The notes under the pieces were generated by a model. It had not been told where the DNA came from and ran no database searches. It saw only the letters and a list, made by a program, of their open reading frames with translations. A stretch of DNA of 64,000 nt from Azorinus chamasolen (Eukaryota > Mollusca > Bivalvia > Cardiida > Solecurtidae). Below, one piece after another: positions 60,459-64,000 of this stretch. Both the position numbers and the translations under genes were made by a program. The stretch lies in contig OY755240.1 of assembly GCA_963576725.1 (NCBI GenBank), positions 15,554,378 through 15,618,377 on the forward strand. The letters are read 5' to 3'. Numbering within the stretch: position 1 is the first letter of the stretch; each line of letters starts with the position of its first letter.

Positions 60459-60664
60459 ACAGTATAACCTCTCTATAACGACCACTAAATTACATTAATT
60501 ATTTTGTGTAAAAGGCAGGTGGCCGCTTAAAGCAAGGTGAAAGTAAAACAGAACGCTCCTATAGGAGCGTTCTGTTTTCTTTCACATTGCTTTCAGCGAC
60601 CACCTGCAATAAATACCAAATATTTAACACAATTTAGTTGTCGTTATAGAGAGGTTTTACTGTA
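60459..60664. mobile_element. CAGTATAACCTCTCTATAACG MITE, well preserved
   Basis: Ends CAGTATAACCTCTCTATAACG and the complement of CAGTAAAACCTCTCTATAACG, with the central perfect palindrome 'gaacgctcctataggagcgttc'. T/A flanks suggest a TA target. This copy gives the clearest consensus for the family. Confidence 0.88.
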
Positions 60665-60756
60665 TTTCACTCACCAGGCTCCAAACATCTTTGATAAAAA
60701 GCGTTACAGTACGCCTCGCTTATCCGAACCTTTAGTGGAAACGAACGGATAGCCAG

Positions 60757-60965
60757 TTAACCCATTCCCTCTTAGGCTACTTTTTATCATCCAGCCTCTT
60801 TGAATAAATCTTTCGAAAAGGAGCATTAACTAGAGAGAAGGACAATGTTAGAACTTTGAAGTTTGAAACAATTGTGATGAATACGGTGTATGTTTCTATA
60901 GGAGAAAATGCTCTTTTTAGCACAATGGTTTTAACAGGTAAAATTTGCAGAGGCGTCAGACGGAT
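60757..60965. mobile_element. MITE with AACCCATTCCCTC left end
   Basis: Begins 'aacccattccctcttaggc' and contains 'cctctttgaataaatct' and 'gcagaggcgtcagacgg'. Its first ~80 bp resembles 62651-62730, where it is fused to a different hairpin core. Confidence 0.6.
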
Positions 60966-61950
60966 ATCCAGTTAGGCAGGCGGTTATCTAGAATTTAACT
61001 CTAAACTACTGAAACCCCGAAATCTGTTTAATTTCTAGATATATTTATATTTTCAAGTGAGTGTCATTTTGAGTTTGGAACCTAATCATTCAAACCAATA
61101 TCAATCTATATGTACCTACATCTAAGTTGAAAACAAAATAATTATAATTATCCTACCTTCTACAAGTTTCTAGCTATCCGATTGGTTAAATGAAGTCACG
61201 TGAAAGCCTTGTATTTTCCATCCACTGCCTTCAGCAACCTAATATGAATGACATTTGGCGGCTAACACGGCGTCGCTGGCGGTAAACATGACATCGCATA
61301 ATGATGTTTAGATGATGATGATGACGTCATGCTATCAGCTTCATTGACAGGTCGTCGCCTTAAATCTATTTCGTCAAAAATTATGATGTTCGTCCATCGC
61401 TTAGCGAAGGTGTCCATAGATTTGTGTGTCTGCCATAAATAAAAGGTACTCGGTAGGATACAAACATTACACGAACAAAAGTGTTCAGGTTACCTAATAT
61501 GGAATATACACTGCCAGTAAATTCCATATGGGACGAGAGCGAAAAACTGTGTAATTTATACTGCCACACTTCTAACCCTTATAATGCAACCTTACTCACA
61601 TTTGAAAACGGCTTGGATCCAGATGAGACACCGAGTAAGTACTGCTCATCAGAATCTAAGCTGACTGACACTCCACGGTCAATACGATGCTGTTACTACA
61701 TTTACTTCAAAGCTTGATCTGGTCGGAAATAGTCAAAATTGCTAAATATCTAAATTGAGCAGACATTATTTTTCACAGTTGGGCAAGGGTTAATATTTTA
61801 CTCAGTAGATACGTTTTCGTATGACTTTTGCAAACAATGTAGACCAAGACAAGACAACTCTTCGTGTACGTCTGATTGCTGTCTGCACTGTTTGCCCTCT
61901 GGATCTTTTAGACCTGAGTCTATCGAGCCTTTCAAAGACATATTTGCCAA

Positions 61951-62158
61951 TACAGTAAGACCTCTCTATAACGGCCACTAAATTACATCAAGTAATTTGT
62001 GTTAAAGGCAGGTGGCTGCTTAAGGGAAAGTGAAAGTAAACCAGAACACTCCTATAGATGCGTGCTGTTTTACTTTCACTTTGCTTTAAGCAGCCACCTG
62101 CCATAAATACCAACTAAATAACATAACTTAATGGCCGTTATATAGACGTTTTACTGCA
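61951..62158. mobile_element. CAGTAAGACCTCTCTATAACG MITE
   Basis: Same family as 60459-60664 (ends CAGTAAGACCTCTCTATAACG and ATAGACGTTTTACTG; core 'gaacactcctatagatgcg'). Confidence 0.85.
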
Positions 62159-62204
62159 TATACATATTAATGTACTAATTGAGATAATAAATAGTCCAAG
62201 TGGG

Positions 62205-62430
62205 CGGAGTTTAACCATTTCACCGCCAAATGTCGCATAAATGCATCACGGCAAATGTCCAAGGTGGCGTCTGATCAGGGAATTGTTTTCCCATTATATT
62301 TTTCTACATCTATGCTTTATTTTCATTTATTCATCTCATGTCCTTATTGTACCGAATGATTTAACAAAAGTTGGATTGCATACAAGTAGAAAATTTGCTT
62401 CGAAATGGTTAAATGGAGTAAAAGATTAAA
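62205..62430 (+). mobile_element. Diverged third copy of the GACGCCGCC MITE
   Basis: 'tttcaccgccaaatgtcgc', 'aaggtggcgtctgatcaggg' and 'gaatgatttaacaaaagttgg' match 59235-59490, but half of the hairpin is missing. It lies immediately upstream of a TATA-like sequence. Confidence 0.65.
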
Positions 62431-62442
62431 GGATATGTATAG

Positions 62443-62450
62443 TATAAATA
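62443..62450 (+). promoter_or_regulatory. Candidate TATA box
   Basis: TATAAATA lies 82 bp upstream of the ATG of the putative signal-peptide exon, which would leave a 5' leader of about 50 nt. AT-rich surroundings make chance occurrence possible. Confidence 0.3.
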
Positions 62451-62531
62451 CTGTACCGCATGTACCTTCAAACCATTGTCTGCGATAGCTTTCAAACAAC
62501 AATATAAGAACAGGCTGATTTGGATTCAAAG

Positions 62532-62586
62532 ATGAAACTGACAGCTTCTGTTTGTTTCATCGTTCTGGTGGCAACCTTCCTGATGT
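62532..62586 (+). CDS. Putative first coding exon encoding a signal peptide
   Basis: ATG at 62532 (context caaagATGa), then MKLTASVCFIVLVATFLM: one lysine followed by an unbroken hydrophobic run, a typical secretory signal. A consensus donor (T|gtaagt) follows at 62587 in phase 1. A TATA-like box lies upstream. This arrangement is typical of short secreted mollusc proteins, with the mature peptide in a later exon. I could not identify the next exon before the window ends, so the product is unknown. Confidence 0.45.
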
Positions 62587-62650
62587 GTAAGTATTACAGT
62601 TCTTTCGTTCAATCCTTTACTTCTTGAACATTGTGAATATTTATTGAATT

Positions 62651-62930
62651 AACCCATTACCTCATAGGCTATTTTTAGATCCAACCTCTTTGAATAAATC
62701 TAACAAACATGAGCATTTAATAGAAAAAGGAAAAGTTTGGAATTGTGTAATATTATATATATACGATTTAATTGTATATGGACAACCATTTTTGGAAGAA
62801 ACTATAATTCCAGATCTATATAATTTAATAAACAAACAGAACAGACCCAAACCAGGCGGCACCTATAGGAAACGTCTGATATGGGTCTACTCTGATTTAA
62901 ATGTATATAAGTTCACTATATGATTAATAA
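62651..62930. mobile_element. Composite hairpin MITE
   Basis: The left part ('aacccattacctcataggct') matches 60757-60840. The right part carries the common core ('aaacagaacagacccaaacc', 'ggcacctataggaaacg', 'tctgatatgggtctactctg'). It looks like a hybrid between two MITE types. Confidence 0.6.
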
Positions 62931-63094
62931 TCTATAAGTGCATAAATGCAGAATTCCGCCATTATTGGAATTCCTAGGACTATTCTGGAAATATCCATAT
63001 TCCAATAACACGCAAAACATTATATTGTTTTTAACTGCATGTAAAGTTAAAACTGTTTCTTTTTTCCTGAAGAATATTAAAACTCGTTATTAAC

Positions 63095-63466
63095 CCTTCC
63101 GCTGCCAATGCCGGATCTGTGATTACCTATGCAAACAGTTTGGATCCAGATGACACGCCGAGTAACGTGTATATGTAACAATACTGTATAGTTGTGCATT
63201 GTCAATATGGTATTTACTTCAAGTATTTTGAATGGTATATATGAATATGGTCTAATTATTTTGAGTAACGGCAAAATAATATTTTAGTTTTACACCAATG
63301 TGCAATTTGTCGACAAAAAATATCATATTTAAAGTTCTATATTTCTATTTTTACCCTTTACTAAATAAATACGCCATTTGCAAACAGAATAGATCCAGAG
63401 CAGACGGTTCCTGTAGAAGCCGTCTGGTCTGGTTATGTCCTGTTTGCTTATAACATAATATATATA
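63095..63466. mobile_element. Hairpin element fragment and a second hairpin core
   Basis: At 63095-63170 is 'ttccgctgccaatgccgg' with 'caaacagtttggatccaga', half of a hairpin. At 63375-63455 is the common core ('gcaaacagaatagatccaga' with 'gacggttcctgtagaagccg' and 'tctggtctgg'). Non-coding. Confidence 0.55.
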
Positions 63467-63666
63467 TGAACCGACATTTCCGCCCAGACTAGACATTCCT
63501 TTTATCCATATGCCCCTATACAAACCAGAACACCCTGCCGAAACACCGTATAACGAATTTATTTCCAGTCTGAGTCCATTATAATAAAGAATGCATGCAT
63601 AACCTACCGAAATTCTGTAATTTAATCCCGAAAATTTGTTTACTTACAGCGCGTGCGATTTGGCAT

Positions 63667-63725
63667 TTGGATTCCGTATTTCCTGAGCGAGGAGCACAAA
63701 AGCGCTCAGGAAATACGGAATCCAA
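63667..63725. repeat. Perfect hairpin with 23-bp arms
   Basis: 'ttggattccgtatttcctg' through 'agcg' pairs perfectly with 63703-63725 across a 13-nt loop. It is directly followed by a second, larger hairpin. Confidence 0.9.
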
Positions 63726-63740
63726 AACCGTCATACATAG

Positions 63741-63878
63741 GGAATATTGCACAAAGAGACGATATGAAGAGTTGTATCAGATGAGTGGTTGTTTGGCGGC
63801 GCAGCTCGTGAGATTACGACGGACAAACAACCACGAGTGTGATACAACCCTTCATATCGTCACTTCGTGTAATATTCC
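63741..63878. repeat. Imperfect hairpin with ~58-bp arms
   Basis: 'ggaatattgcacaaag' at the left pairs with 'cttcgtgtaatattcc' at the right, continuing through 'gacgatatgaagagttgtat' and 'gtggttgttt'. The loop region (about 63800-63820) is GC-rich. An open frame covers it but is explained by the fold-back. Confidence 0.85.
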
Positions 63879-64000
63879 TTTTATTATATACCTGTTTTAA
63901 TAAAAGCTCACAAAAGAACATCAAGATTCTAACTCCTTTTATTCAGATACTTTGCGTTACTAAAATTAGACACGTGCGTACGTCCCCGGTGCGTCACGGA

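Noticed and set aside
63595..63900. 101-codon open frame at the right edge
   Set aside because: It covers two hairpins (63667-63725 and 63741-63878) and is explained by the fold-back sequence.

Overview
This window looks like repeat-rich, AT-rich animal DNA, most likely from a mollusc and probably a bivalve. The evidence is the dispersed repeats I recognise from mollusc genomes (the 'gccctatatcgctcacc' family, the 'caaagggcgataactcc' plus (GGAC)n family, tRNA-derived SINEs), hundreds of bases of microsatellite, intron-split coding exons, and no prokaryotic operon structure. The species assignment is inference. Most of the 64 kb is mobile-element debris. Very little is host protein-coding.

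The most notable content is a broken, integrated Maverick/Polinton/adintovirus-like DNA element whose recognisable pieces are all on the minus strand. A protein-primed family-B DNA polymerase remnant (1-1615) runs off the left edge. An unrecognised coding-like stretch follows at 3195-4085. Far to the right are two tightly spaced small genes (24999-25128 and 25132-25829), an FtsK/A32-type packaging ATPase (29418-30662) and a probable double-jelly-roll major capsid protein (30634-32348). Every one is damaged. The capsid gene has frameshifts and a satellite insertion, the ATPase is split by a 630-bp inverted-repeat element and has a stop codon, and small gene A is split by a MITE. A 3.5-kb giant-inverted-repeat transposon separates small gene A from the ATPase, and a satellite array truncates small gene B. 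Taking these insertions out conceptually leaves the order capsid, ATPase, A, B in one direction.

Two large satellite arrays lie in opposite orientation: 5563-9405 (minus, bordered by a 200-N gap) and 17165-24996 (plus). They flank a 7.7-kb spacer of other repeats. Their higher-order periods follow a simple rule: a 637-bp unit plus zero, one or two extra ~230-bp modules.

The right half (32.4-64 kb) holds two exons of an extracellular receptor-like gene (35635-35873 and 37805-38572, plus strand), a mariner transposase fragment (46.6-47.5 kb), a 2,989-bp element with clear 8-bp target duplications (50518-53506), a pair of tRNA-like SINE units near 57 kb, a possible signal-peptide first exon with TATA box near 62.5 kb, and many small hairpin MITEs. 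Several MITE families with different ends share the same kind of central palindrome (CTCCT-NN-AGGAG). Long stretches between these features show nothing I can identify.
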